64,000 bases of DNA from Aedes albopictus (taxonomy: Eukaryota; Arthropoda; Insecta; Diptera; Culicidae). The stretch lies in NCBI RefSeq assembly GCF_035046485.1, contig NC_085137.1, positions 480,742,252-480,806,251 of the forward strand, written 5' to 3'. The notes under the pieces are model-generated. The model saw only the letters and a list, made by a program, of their open reading frames with translations. It searched no databases and was not told the DNA's origin. Every line of letters starts with the position of its first letter. Within the stretch, counting starts at the first letter, position 1. A program made the position numbers and the translations under genes. Shown piece by piece: positions 54,075-64,000 of the stretch.

Positions 54075-54352
54075 GGCTATTGGGGTCTCCAGATAGCCTA
54101 GTGGTTATGGCTATGGATCGCCAATCCGGAGACGGCGGGTTCGATTCCCGTTCCGGTCGGGACAATTTTCTCGACTTCCTGGGCATAGAGTATCATTGTA
54201 CTTGCCCTCACAATATACAAATTCATGCAACGGCAGGCAAAGAAAGCGCTTCAATTAATAACTGTGGAAGTGCTCAAAGAACACTAAGTTGAAGCGAGGC
54301 AGGCCAAGTCCCAGTGTGGACGTAGAGCCATAAAGAAGAGAAAGAAGAAGAA
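54075..54352 (+). mobile_element. Feilai SINE, near-complete
   Basis: tRNA-derived SINE with A-box region ATAGCCTAGTGGTTATGG (54093-54110) and B-box GGGTTCGATTCCC (54137-54149). It ends GAGCCATAAAGAAGAG then (GAA)n. Target duplications GTCATTGATCTG are at 54063-54074 and 54353-54364. The sequence agrees with my memory of Feilai from Aedes aegypti, and it is the least diverged retroelement in the window, so it is probably a recent insertion. Confidence 0.88.
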
Positions 54353-54429
54353 GTCATTGATCTGTCGTCTCGTAATTAAATATTATGTATTAAAAAGCTA
54401 ACTCGTCTTGCCACTTTAATCGTACCTAA

Positions 54430-54830
54430 TCTTGGCCTGTGGTAATGGAAATAGAAACAAGTTTAGGGCAACCACCGGTCTCCAGCCAGCCAGCCGTTTG
54501 TTGCCACCATCGTCAGACAGTGCAGTGCAGTAGTGGATGGAAAGTGAATTTTTCCTTCCCGCTTATAATAGGCTGCATCATCCACGAAATTGAATCGCAC
54601 TGGCGGTGCGGTGGTTGCACGATTGCTTCGGAAAAGGAAAGTGACTGAACTTTTGCAGAAAAATCGAACCTAACAGCTGCGGCCGGCGCCACGAATCGAA
54701 TCGAATGTTTCGCCAAACTCCGCCAGTAGTTGTGTGTGATTGAGGAGCTGCACGCCGCTGAAGATTGCATCGTTAGGGGTTTGGAAATTGATTGCGGCTG
54801 AAAATGTTTTCTTTTCAATCGTTGATCAGG
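54430..54830 (+). other. GC-rich patch, possible non-coding exon
   Basis: The region is less AT-rich than its surroundings and contains CAGCCAGCCAGCCG, TGCAGTGCAGTAG and GCCGGCGCC, ending in ATCAGGTGGAAA, which could be a splice donor. Frames on both strands lack recognisable content. It may be a 5' untranslated exon of a downstream gene, or simply unique sequence. Confidence 0.25.
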
Positions 54831-54867
54831 TGGAAAAAGTGTTCGCTGCTAGACAGACATGTGTCTG

Positions 54868-55105
54868 GACCATAGACTCCCAAACAGTGGGTCGCGACTC
54901 AACAAGGGCAGTCGCGAATCATCAGCGAAGGAATTGCAAAAAAAATAAAAAAATAAATCTAATAAAATATTGATAAGATTATCTTGAGTTCCATACTCGT
55001 AGGCTATACTGAAGTTGAACTTTAAGCATTTTTATGATAGGTGGGTCACAAAAAAATCTATTTGACTGCTGGGTGGATCGCGCTTAAAAAAGTTTGGACA
55101 CCTAT
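54868..55105. mobile_element. hAT (Charlie-like) terminal remnant
   Basis: CCCAAACAGTGGGTCGCGAC near the left and GGTGGATCGCGC followed by AAAAAAGTTTGGACAC at the right resemble the CTCAAACTGTGGGTCGCGAC termini of Charlie/Buster-type hAT elements. Non-coding and short, so a MITE or deleted copy. A single end of the same kind is at 61398-61485. Confidence 0.5.
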
Positions 55106-55463
55106 GGACCCAACAATTGCACTAGTTATGACTATAGCTAAAGTGAGAAACGTCATTTTGGATATGCAGCTGTTACAAATCGGTCGATTGCAACTGTAGT
55201 TTTTTTTTTACTTGCTAGTTCAAGAGTTTACCAAGATTTTCTCAACTCTTTAGGGAGAATTAAAGCCCATGAGGAAATAGAGCTGTTGTGCCGTTCTCAA
55301 GTAACACGGAAGTTCTGCCAGAAGCTCATAGTACATTTGGTCGAATGAACATTTGGTCAAAAAGCAGGCATCTGAATACTTATGGGTCCAACAGTGGTCC
55401 AAACTAGAAACAATTTGACCCTAGGTTGACCCGACTTCCGATAATACTTCAGTTTGGTCAAGG
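55106..55463. other. No recognisable feature
   Basis: AT-rich spacer with no supported gene. Confidence 0.35.
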
Positions 55464-55680
55464 TCAATAGGTCGAATGGATAAAAGGTCTGAATGCTTTG
55501 GGGTTGGTTTTATCTCTCTTTCCTGCTTTCTGAATAAAGCCAGCCCGGATTTGACACCAATCGTTAGGTGTATGCCCCAAAATCAGACTCGCCCTAAAAA
55601 TCTCTACCAATGCTTTTTGCGATTTTCGGAAATGTCTTAGTAAGGTTAAGGTGCTCAAGTATTCAGCTGCAGTTAACTCT
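55464..55680 (-). pseudogene. LINE reverse transcriptase N-terminal scrap
   Basis: The minus-strand peptide LVEIFRASLILGHTPNDW, then AGFIQKAGKRDKTNPKAFRP, matches the IPKxGK...KAxRPI segment before the palm domain of RTs from LOA/Jockey-like LINEs. Only about 60 codons remain. Confidence 0.75.
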
Positions 55681-55739
55681 TCTAAAATCTAAATAATTTG
55701 AAATAAGTTTCCAAATTTCTAATATATTTAACCAGTCTA

Positions 55740-57241
55740 CACTATGTCTCATAACTATAGATCCAATCAATATTTTTGAATAATCGGATATGTAGAATGA
55801 ATTCGATTCATATTGTTTTCTTGTTTAATTCGTTATCTTGAGTAGATATGAGAAAAATAATAATATCGATATTACATGTGTTCTCGGAATCTGATTATAA
55901 CCTTATATAAACTCCCTTGTCTCATAACAATAGATCCAAGCGAGAATTCATTCTAGTTAATTAAAGCTACGCAATACATTCAACATATTAATAACGAGTA
56001 GGCTCTCTTTTGATCTCAATAAGCTCAAACCGCGTATCCAGAATATTTTAAATCAACTTTTAGGACGAGGTTGCTAGAGTACAAAGATTGCCGTTAAAAT
56101 TACTACTTTTAATTTTTCTCTGAATTTCTGGAGCACAAATCCGGTGATCCGTCAGGTAAATTGATCTGAAAATGCTACTTGTTGCTTGCTCACTTACATT
56201 GAGCACCGAGTAGCACCGAGTAATTTTAGATCAAAACGATTGTTTGGAAAGTGAACGCTGGTGACCTTTACCTTAATGGGCAGATGCTTGGATTTTATTC
56301 CACGTTCAAACAACTGCACGATTTAGATATGGAATACTTCCGTACGGTTTATTTTATTCATACACTACTTTATAATCAACCCTACATATTCTCAATTGAA
56401 TTCTGGTCAGGATAAGAAACTGACCATTCCTTTATCTGAATATGCTTTTCACGAAACTAAGTCATGATTCCTTAAACCGTGTGAACAGGTGTATTATCTT
56501 GATGAAACGTTTAATTTTTTTTTTAACGGCATTGCTGCAAAAAATGGCGGCAGATACTTATATGTCTTAAGAAGCCAATCAAATAAATATTTAATCAAAT
56601 AACAGTTGGGTCTCTGCATCTTGAAAGGCCGTACCCTATCTCGATGGTCTCTTAAATATCGAGATGCGCAGAGAGAACTGTAATTTTTAAAGAGATCGAA
56701 ATGAAGAACCAATTTTCAAACCTCTATAACTAGGAATAACCTTTACTAAACAGATAAAACTTCACCTTCTTAGAGTAGTTTGCACCTTGGAAACCAGGTA
56801 AAAAAATATATCGACAAATCGAAAGAAAATCTAGAAAAAAAACCATCGAGATCGCATAAACACAGGGAGATATCGAGATAAAGTAATATCAACCATCAAT
56901 TTAAGTAATTTCAGCTTCAGATATGTATTATGCATGCGGCATATTATACATTGAAGTTTACACGTAACAATCGCCGAAATAAAACTAAGCACAGCACCTA
57001 AAACAACACGTTGGTTAGGTACAACGAATCACTTACATGTATTGGATCTATAGTCATGAAACAAAGGGACTTTAGTTTTTTTCATTTATCTGTGTATACA
57101 TCATGTGCATGAATGAAATTACATGGTAGTGTGTGTAAGGCACATGAGTAATCATTATGGTGTAGTGCATGAAATAATCAGTTGCACTTTGAATAAATAG
57201 AAAATAAATTTTGGATGGATCTATAGTTATGGAACAGAGTG
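55740..57241. mobile_element. 1.5-kb TA-flanked element with doubled ends
   Basis: CACTATGTCTCATAACTATA on the left and TATAGTTATGGAACAGAGTG on the right are inverted, flanked by TA (55738-55739, 57242-57243). A second inverted pair lies inside: CTTGTCTCATAACAATAGAT (55911) and ATCTATAGTCATGAAACAAAG (57047). The interior is AT-rich and non-coding. Confidence 0.7.
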
Positions 57242-57243
57242 TA

Positions 57244-57853
57244 GATTCATGCAACACAGCCCATGTTTCAGTAATTCTCTTACACATTCTAGTTATAAAC
57301 AAAAAACATGCATTTTTACGAAGTCTTTGAAATAAAAGATTGGGTTGAAAATGCTATAAATATCTACAGTGAGTGGATCAAGTAGAGTTTTTTAGAATAA
57401 TAATACTGCTGGATGGACAGACGAATCCACTTGAAATTTTAAGTCATATCTTCATAAACGCTTATTTTATTTCTCTATTTATTGAAATAACTATTCATTT
57501 GTTCTGATTTCTGTAAAAGTTCAGATTATCGACATCCAGCAGAATTTTACCAAAGTTTAGCTTTACTGAAGTACGGTAAAGGTGAGTTTCATAATTTTTT
57601 GCTGATATTTGGTATTTCAAATTTTTTTGAATATTTGAACTGCACTTTTGAATTTAATTCTAACTGAAAATGCAAACTGCTAACAACAACTTGAACTTAT
57701 TATTTTCTAGAACACAAGTAAAATCTTAAAGTTAACCCCAATCTTAAACCTTCTGTTTAAAAACTCAAATTCAGAATCAATTTCAAAACTCAGACATTAT
57801 TTTCAATATTCAATATAGTTCCAGACTAAGAGTGGTAATAAAAAAACCCAGAT
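57244..57853. other. No recognisable feature
   Basis: AT-rich sequence with no supported gene. Confidence 0.4.
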
Positions 57854-60106
57854 TAATCCACCTAGTGGTGATAGTGCCTTTCTCAACGAATATGTACTCA
57901 ACATATTTTTCCTGCCATAAGCCGAAGTGTTCCTGAATCCTGAGAATACTCTTGAACGGAATGAATCTCATTTTCTTCTTTTGTCACTGTGCTCGTTGAC
58001 TCGTCAATGGGGGGTGGAGTTGATAAATAATAAATGTATTTGATGAAAAAAATCTCAAAAAATTAAGCAAAACCGCTTAACTCATCGGTTTTGATAAAAA
58101 AAATTTCTGGAAGACTCTAATTCCACTTTAAAATTGAAAAAAAATATTGGTTTATTTATTTTTGCCCTTCTTCAAAATGTTGAATTCCGACCAAAATTTC
58201 CAAGGGGGGACCATAAGAGAAAATCGAAATTTGTGTCAGCCTTATTCAGAAAAGCAAGAATTTTATCAAAGCCTTAATTGAATTTGGAAACTTATGAACC
58301 GAGAAATATCAACAATAAAGAGATACAGTTGCATCAAAAGTGTTCGCAGTAACTTTAGACGCAAAAGGGGATTGGTGCTATGAAATTTAAATTTTTCCAT
58401 ACAACGTTGATCCATCCTACTGCATAATAACGCCTCAAGAATCTATAATGATGTAATTTGACAGGATCGCTTAAATTTTTATCAAGATTTTGTTCTTTTA
58501 CACATATTAATCGCTTGCCTCGATTTTGTTCACCTGCGTAATTTCAGCAATGGATCCAATCCTGATTCTGCAACACTGCCGGTAATCTTAAGAGTGGTCA
58601 GAGACTATTTTCTTGCTGCCCGTTTATCTGGTTAACGAACATTTTTGATGATTTGATATTTCGCATGCATGGGTTTGGTTTAGTTTTTTAATTGGTCATT
58701 AAATACACCTGGGACACCTGGAACCGGTTCCGGAACACAACCGGTTTAGATACGGTATGAAACTATTTTCCTGCTTACCGTTCATCTGGTTATCGAAAAA
58801 GCCGCTCTTCGATGTGTCACATGCTTGGGTTTGGTTCACTTTTTTAATTGGCCTCTTCCGGCAGGACATCCGGAACCGGTTCCGGAATACAATTAGTTTA
58901 GATATGGTCTGAAACTATTTTCTTGCTTACCGTTCATCTGGTTATCGAAAAAAACCGCTCTTTGATGTGTCGCATGCATGGGTTTGGTTCACTTTTTTAA
59001 TTGACCACTTCCAGCGGGATAGCTGAAACCGGTTCCGGAACACAACCGGTTCAGATATAGTCTGAAACTATTTTCCTGCTTACCTTTCATCTGATTATCG
59101 AAAAAGCCGCTCTTTGATTTGTCGCATGCCTAGGTTTGGTACACTTTTTTAACTGGCCACTTCCGGCAGGACATCCGGAACCGGTTCTGGAACACAACCG
59201 GTTCAAACATGGTCTGAAACTATTTTCCTGCTTACTGTTCATCTGGTTATCGAAAAAGCCGCTCTTTGATGTGTCGCATGCCTGGGTTTGGTTCACTTTT
59301 TTAATTGGCCACTTCCGACAGGACATCCGGAACCGGTTCCAGAACACTACCGGTTCAAACGAGGTCTGAAACTATTTTCCTGCTTACCGTTCATCTGGTT
59401 ATCGAAGAAACCGGTCTTTGATGTGTCGCATGCCTGGGTTTGGTTCACTTTTTTAATTGACCACTTCCGACAGGACATCCGGAGCCGGTTCCGGAACACT
59501 ACCGGTTCAAGCATGGTCTGAAACTATTTCCCTGCTTACCATTCAACTGGTTATCAAAAAAGCCGCTATTTGACGTGTCGCATGCATTATGCATGGGTTA
59601 TGTTCACTTCTTATTTGGCCACTTCCGGCGGGACACCCGGAACCGGTTCCGGAACACTACCGGTTCAGATATAGACTATTTTCCTACTTCCCGTTCATCA
59701 GATAATCGTAAATGCCGTGGTTTGATGGGTCGCATGCATGGGTTTGTTGCATTTTCATATCTGGCCCCTTCCTGGGGTACCGGTCCGGAACACCTAAATG
59801 GCCATAACTCCGGAACGGCTGGACCGATCTGAATTATTTTCAATAGGAAACAATGGGACAATGTACCCCGTCGAATGAACCATCGGTCGTTGAAATCGGT
59901 TCATATTTACTATCTAAAAGTGAGGTGACCTTTTTGTACACATACACACACACACATACATACACACAGACATCACTTCAATTCGTCGAGCTGAGTCGAT
60001 TGGTATATAATACTTGACCCCTCCGGGGGCTCTATCAAATTTTCGTTTTTGGAGTGAACATATAGCCTTTCGGTACACCTTGGTGTACGAGAAAGGCAAA
60101 AATTGA
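57854..60106 (+). mobile_element. Satellite-bearing element with GAGAAAGGCA ends
   Basis: The left end has TTAATCCACCTAGTGG and AGTGCCTTTCTC. The right end has the GTACACCTTGGTGTAC palindrome and GAGAAAGGCAAAAA, so both termini carry inverted GAGAAAGGCA. Inside are a ~152-bp satellite (58710-59680), a CCATAACTCCGGAACGG block and a CA-repeat (59940-59975). A decayed partial copy is at 832-1065. A conserved repeat of Aedes genomes by my recollection; superfamily not determined. Confidence 0.6.
58710..59680 (+). repeat. ~152-bp satellite, about 7 units
   Basis: Each unit has CATCCGGAACCGGTTCCGG, ACACAACCGGTTCAGATA, ACTATTTTCCTGCTTACCG, ATCTGGTTATCGAAAAAGCC and TGTCGCATGCATGGGTTTGG. GGAACCGGTTCC occurs at roughly 58731, 58876, 59024, 59176, 59328, 59482 (variant) and 59640. 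The 152-bp period is not a multiple of three, so the open frames in it are short and shifted. Confidence 0.9.
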
Positions 60107-60173
60107 ATAGAATCAATGAAAACCGAATATCTAGAAATAACTTGTAATTAGAAGGCACGAAATGTTGCTAATT

Positions 60174-60500
60174 GACAAATTGAGAGATGAAATTTGTGAA
60201 AAAAAAATCTCGTTCTGGTGGGATTCGCACCCACGACTCCGTATTCGCTAGATCGGCGCTTCAACCAACTAAACCACAGAACAGGTAAAGGTTTTGCGGA
60301 ATAGAAAGCCAAACTTACACTCTGACTGAACACTCCTAATTCACAAACTTTTCTCTCTTTCGGCTTAGATGTCAACCCACAACACACTCCTGTTTGTGCC
60401 CACTAACTACAAAGCGCCGGTCTAGCGAATACGGAGTCGTGGGTTCGAATCCCACCAGAACGCGATTTTTTTTTTCACAAATTTCATCTCTCAATTTGTC
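60174..60500. mobile_element. tRNA-bearing foldback nested in outer palindrome
   Basis: GACAAATTGAGAGATGAAAT and its inverse form the ends, with AATT on both sides (60170-60173 and 60501-60504). Each arm carries a tRNA-like sequence in opposite orientation, full on the left and 3' half on the right (60415-60465). Removing it joins GCTAATT to CAGTAAC, exactly as on the uninterrupted right arm of the host palindrome. Confidence 0.85.
60212..60283 (-). other. tRNA-like sequence (Ala AGC-like), likely pseudo
   Basis: 72 nt on the minus strand: the acceptor GTTCTG pairs with CAGAAC, a 4-bp D-stem is possible, and GTGGGTGCGAATCCCAC forms a perfect T-arm. The anticodon loop CTAGCGA would give AGC, but its stem needs a bulge. 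There is no T-run terminator immediately downstream apart from AAAATTTT-type tracts. Position inside a foldback argues for a transposon-carried promoter, not a tRNA gene. Confidence 0.6.
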
Positions 60501-60533
60501 AATTCAGTAACAAATTTTGAAAACGACGTATAA

Positions 60534-61161
60534 CACAGCGCAACATTTTTTTGTCTCAAGAGCAAACTTATGTGTCTCCGAAGGATTTTGGGCCGCTGAA
60601 TGCGAATCCGGGCTCAGATTTGCTCCAACACGTCACAATTTTGAGCTATAGCTCTATTTATAGGGCAAAATATGCAATTTTGGGCTTTTTTGACTGCAAG
60701 TTATTAAGCATGGAAATATTTTTTTTAGCAATCAAAAGGTTAACTGGTCAATTAACATCTAAATTAACGACTCATGCAAAATATTTCGTTTTACCTAATC
60801 AAATTTGATAGATTTAATCATTTTATGTAAGTATGAAAACTTGCATGCAACTTTTGGAGGGTGACTTGTATCTATCAAATTCGATTTGGTAAAACGAAAT
60901 ATTTAGCATGAGTCGTCAATTTAGATGTTAATTGACCAATTAACCTTTTGATTGATTAAAAAAAATATTTCCATGCTTAATAACTTGCAGTCAAAAAAGC
61001 CCAAAATCGCATATTTTGCCCTATAAATTGAAGTATAGCTCAAAATTGTGACGTGTTAGAGCAAATCTGAGCCCGGATTCGGATTCAGCGGCCCAAAATC
61101 TGTCAGAGACACATAAGTTTGTTCTTGAGACAGACCAAAAGTTAATTTTTGTTACGCTGTG
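60534..61161. mobile_element. Tourist/Harbinger-like foldback, copy 2
   Basis: The ends CACAGCGCAAC/GTTACGCTGTG are flanked by TAA (60531-60533 and 61162-61164). Deleting it and one TAA restores the continuous host hairpin GACGTATAATCAATG. Arms match copy 1 at 49000-49756; it lacks the 89-bp hairpin. Non-coding. Confidence 0.9.
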
Positions 61162-61254
61162 TAATCAATGGTGTAGCATTGATTATACGTCGTTTTCAAA
61201 ATTTGTTACTGAATTAGCAACATTTCGTGCCTTCTAATTACAAGATTTTCCAGT

Positions 61255-61397
61255 ATGTTTCAGACATATCAGCAAATCTGGTAAGTGCCAGTAAAATGGG
61301 CAATATGTGTCATTGTATCTAGAAATAACTCTGCCGATTCGATGTTAATAAAGAGTTAAAGTTAATTAAGACCTATTAAGGCATTTATTTCAATATC
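61255..61397. other. No recognisable feature
   Basis: Spacer containing the right TATCTAGAAATAACT repeat at 61317-61331. Confidence 0.4.
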
Positions 61398-61485
61398 TCC
61401 CAAACCTTCGCGACCCACTAAAAATCTGCCCACGACCCACCAATGGGTCGCGACCCATAGTTTGAGAAACGCTGCTTTAAACAAA
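61398..61485. repeat. hAT (Charlie-like) end
   Basis: ATGGGTCGCGACCCATAGTT, TGAGAAACGCTGC and a preceding CGACCCACTAAAAATCTG block resemble hAT termini of the Charlie/Buster kind and the remnant at 54868. Confidence 0.5.
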
Positions 61486-61489
61486 GGAT

Positions 61490-63560
61490 GCCTTATCCCA
61501 TTGATGAAACCTTCGCAGGAGTTTCTAACAAGATCCTTGAAGGAATTCTGAAAAAATCTTTGGATAATTTTCAAAAGATTTTTTGGAATAAATACTCAAG
61601 TAATCCATTCCCGTAAAAATTCTTGCAAGACTGCTGATGTAAAAAGTACACAAGTGAAAGGTAAAAGAATTCCTGAAGAAAGTGACAAACAGTTTTAAGA
61701 GGAATTTCTGGAGGAATCCTTGGAGAAACTTATGAAGAAATTATTTGTATCTTTGTTAAGATCGGGTATTTGCTACTTTTCTGTTTTTATTTTTTTTATC
61801 TTCTATTTTTTTAAATTCGTATTATCTGCATGAACCAATCGGTGCCATAATAGCTTTATTTACGAGATGAATTTGGGATCGTATGATTATTAAGGGAACG
61901 GCGACCCTAGCAGAAATCCTCAAAGAAATTTTTTAAACGATTTTTTTTGAATTTCTTGAGGAAAGATCAATAAATCCTGAAGAATTTTTTGACTGAGATG
62001 CTTCATGTAAACTTAGAATGATTTTTCAAACGTTTTTTAAAAGAACTGAGGAGAGTTCCTTGACTAATGCTAGCAAAAATTTTCAAAGGAAACCTTGAGG
62101 AAACTCCTAGAGTATACAGTATGCGGCAGGAAAAAAGGCGAAAGTGTTTTTCAACTTCAAACCTCATTTTCGTCCACATGACGATAACCAATCTATGTTT
62201 CAACGTTCCATGATCTCTAACAGGCTAGTTTTCTCAAAAATGAAATAAAAATTTTCCCATTTTGGTCACTAACCTTTACAGGAAGGCGCCTGAAGCTGAA
62301 GACAATCAATTTTTTTAAACCACAGAAAAGTACACGGGTCGCCTAATTTCATATCTCATAAAGCAAAAAAATATATATTTCTCTACAATATCATCATATA
62401 TATGTACTTATTTCATCTAGTACATATGTAGAACTACATGGCTCTGGATCAGTATGGTCTGGTTTTTCATCGAAATGAAGCTAATTTTTTACTGTTTTAG
62501 CCATTTTGTTTTATGACCATTGGGCGCGCAGTTTTTTGATACCCACTTTTTAGGCTTATATTATCACATGTTAAACATCAAATATATTCATTTTTATTTT
62601 GTAGTGCTAGAATATAGACATTGACTGATACACTATCATGAAAAAATAGTCATATATATCGCATATTTAGGGTGTAATAGTGCCTTGAAATTTTTGCATT
62701 TTTTCCTGCCGCACCCTGTACTGAAATAAAAAAATCTTTGGAGAAATTCCAGAAGTAATTTTCGAAGGGATTCCTATAGGTTTTCTTAGAGGAACTTATA
62801 TAGCAATCCTTGGAGGTGTTTTTGAATTATTATTCAATGGATTCTTAGAGAAACTCTTTGAAGAATCTTGGCAGAAATTTTTCCAAGAAATCGTTGCAGC
62901 AATTGGAGGAATTTCTGAAGGAATTCTTTAAAAAATCTTCAAAGGAACGCCAAGGTGAATGCTTGAGGAAATTCCAAGATAAATATTTGAAAGAGTGATG
63001 TGAGGGAATAATTGTGAAATCCTTGAAGATTTTTTACAGAAATACTTGACTTCCGTGGAAAAATCATTAAAGGAATATTTGGAAATCTCCTGAGAGAAAC
63101 CATGAAAGAATGTTAGAAGAATTTCTACTACTACTACTAGGACTACTAGGTGGAGTTCTGAAATTTCTTGGAAAATATATGATTCCGAAAGATTCATTAG
63201 AGAATTGTTTGTAGTATCTTTTTCTGGAATTTCTTAAGAACTTTTGGATAATTTTCTAGACGAATCATGAAACTTCATGAACAAATATTTCGAGAAATAC
63301 TTGGTGAAGCCTTTTTAACAATCCTTTGAAGTACTCTGAAGTATTTGTGGAAACATCTTCAGAGACAAGAATTCATGAAGAAGTTACTAAATGACATCCT
63401 TGTACTTAAACGATTTTTGAAGACTAATTATTCTTCAAGAAAGATTTCTTAAGGAAAACGACAAAGCCATTTTTTAAGAAATATCTAATAATGCTTGGTG
63501 AAATTCCTAAATAAATCGTTAATGGATTTTTCGGCATAATTCTTAGAAAAAAACTCCGGG
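61490..63560 (-). repeat. Diverged GGAATTC array with an insert
   Basis: GGAATTTCTGGAGGAATCC, GAAATTCCAGAAGTAATT and similar phrases recur at 61490-61740, 61905-62110 and 62725-63550. The block at 61800-61912 is the dispersed repeat shared with 30930. A TA-flanked element sits at 62116-62718. Confidence 0.65.
62116..62718. mobile_element. 603-bp TA-flanked element, GCGGCAGGAAAAAA ends
   Basis: CAGTATGCGGCAGGAAAAAA on the left and TTTTTTCCTGCCGCACCCTG on the right are inverted with three mismatches, flanked by TA (62114-62115, 62719-62720). CAG ends and the TA target suggest mariner/Tc1. Interior AT-rich, non-coding. Confidence 0.78.
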
Positions 63561-63899
63561 ATGTATAAAATGCTTCTACCCTTCCGTCAGTCAGCTGTCT
63601 ACCACTGCCAGCAACACACTAATACAGAGTTTACAAAGCGAGATTTTAAATACAACAGCGCGATCATTCGAGAGTTAAATGCAAAGATTTATCATTGTAA
63701 AATATGCACTGTACATCCGTAATTTTATGGTGGCCCACAAATTCCCAGCTACGCCACTGGCCAAGAGAATAACTCATTGATATATTTTTGTACACTCAAT
63801 ATTGCAATTCCCAATTCTACTGCAATGATAAAACTTGTCATTGCTTTCCCTTTTCTTCTAAACGAAATATGGCAAATGCAGCCAGGAGGCCAATTGCCA
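63561..63899. other. No supported gene
   Basis: CTTCTACCCTTCCGTCAGTC, GATGTATAAAATGC (a TATA-like word) and GTGGCCCACAAATTCCCAGC occur here, but no open frame of note. May contain an unrecognised promoter or repeat. Confidence 0.3.
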
Positions 63900-64000
63900 A
63901 GGCATGGGGTACCATGAGATCCCAGGAGCTTTTCAAGGGGATCCCTAGGAGTTTCAGGGAGTACCAGGAGGTCTCAGGAACATTTGTGGTGTTTCAGGGT
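63900..64000 (+). repeat. TTTCAGGGG-type array, runs off window
   Basis: CAAGGGGATCCCTAGGAGTT and TCAGGGAGTACCAGG begin another G-rich array like that at 8160. Confidence 0.6.

Larger units (their letters stand above)
60141..61254. mobile_element. Outer palindromic element (hosts two others)
   Basis: CTTGTAATTAGAAGGCACGA and ATGTTGCTAATT on the left, then CAGTAACAAATTTTGAAAAC and GACGTATA after the first insert, are exactly mirrored on the right (61188-61254). The centre is a hairpin around GGTGTAG. Without its two inserts it would be only about 160 bp. Further out, 15-bp direct repeats TATCTAGAAATAACT occur at 60128-60142 and 61317-61331, hinting at an even larger unit. Confidence 0.75.

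Noticed and set aside
59087..59521. Repeated HFFNWPLPAGHPEP-type proteins
   Set aside because: Frames of the 152-bp satellite; they shift between units because the period is not a multiple of three.
60212..60283. Functional tRNA-Ala gene
   Set aside because: Good acceptor and T-arm but a bulged anticodon stem, an inverted partial duplicate in the other arm and a transposon context.

Overview
This is a eukaryotic, AT-rich, gene-poor window that looks like Aedes mosquito DNA. It holds a near-complete Feilai-type SINE (54075-54352) with 12-bp target duplications, RTE- and LOA/I-type LINE fragments, many short inverted-repeat elements, and long degenerate arrays built on GAATTCCTCCAG and TTTCAGGGG. 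No bacterial operon, CRISPR array, rRNA or convincing functional tRNA gene was found. The species assignment rests on repeat families recognised from memory, not on a search.

Only two protein-coding pieces look like host genes. At 17843-18100 (+) a GC-rich, splice-acceptor-preceded terminal exon encodes the end of a CRAL-TRIO (alpha-tocopherol-transfer-like) lipid-binding protein, with AATAAA at 18305. Its upstream exons are not recognisable here. At 36202-36771 (+) an intact single-exon gene with a TATA box encodes a 189-aa cysteine-free secreted precursor: signal peptide, acidic pro-region, RNKR cleavage site and a 25-residue hydrophobic amphipathic tail. It matches no family I recognise and is the best candidate for something undescribed.

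Layout. 1-7.1 kb: RTE fragment inside a foldback element, a GATGGCGG tandem repeat, a 117-bp MITE, a palindromic element with hammerhead-like arms, an hAT-like MITE and a TA-flanked element. 7.4-17.3 kb: tandem repeats, a (TAA)39 microsatellite, a SINE split by two elements, and a long minus-strand retroposon split by a TA-flanked element and bounded by 26-bp direct repeats. 17.8-18.3 kb: CRAL-TRIO exon. 19-24.5 kb: foldback nested in a tRNA-bearing inverted-repeat element, then several short MITEs in series. 24.5-27 kb: AATTCC-type array. 27-33 kb: microsatellites, an 8-bp-duplicating foldback and MITEs. 33.5-35.9 kb: LINE RT/RNase H remnant with a MITE inside, then three SINEs. 36.2-36.8 kb: secreted precursor gene. 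37-47 kb: complex inverted-repeat element, a large AATTCC array that flips orientation near 41.35 kb, an RTE fragment, hAT-like and TA-flanked elements. 48.4-51.7 kb: ~150-bp satellite broken by two insertions. 52.6-57.3 kb: ~125-bp satellite, Feilai, hAT end, LINE scrap, large TA-flanked element. 57.8-61.3 kb: ~152-bp satellite within an element, then three inverted-repeat elements nested inside each other. 61.5-64 kb: AATTCC array with another TA-flanked element.

The strongest general result is internal: insertion boundaries and target duplications of several elements can be proven because an uninterrupted paralogue lies in the same window. Elements of the hAT type (8-bp duplication), Harbinger/Tourist type (TAA or TTA), mariner type (TA) and retroposon type (12-26 bp) can be told apart. 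All family assignments come from termini and duplications; no transposase gene was found.
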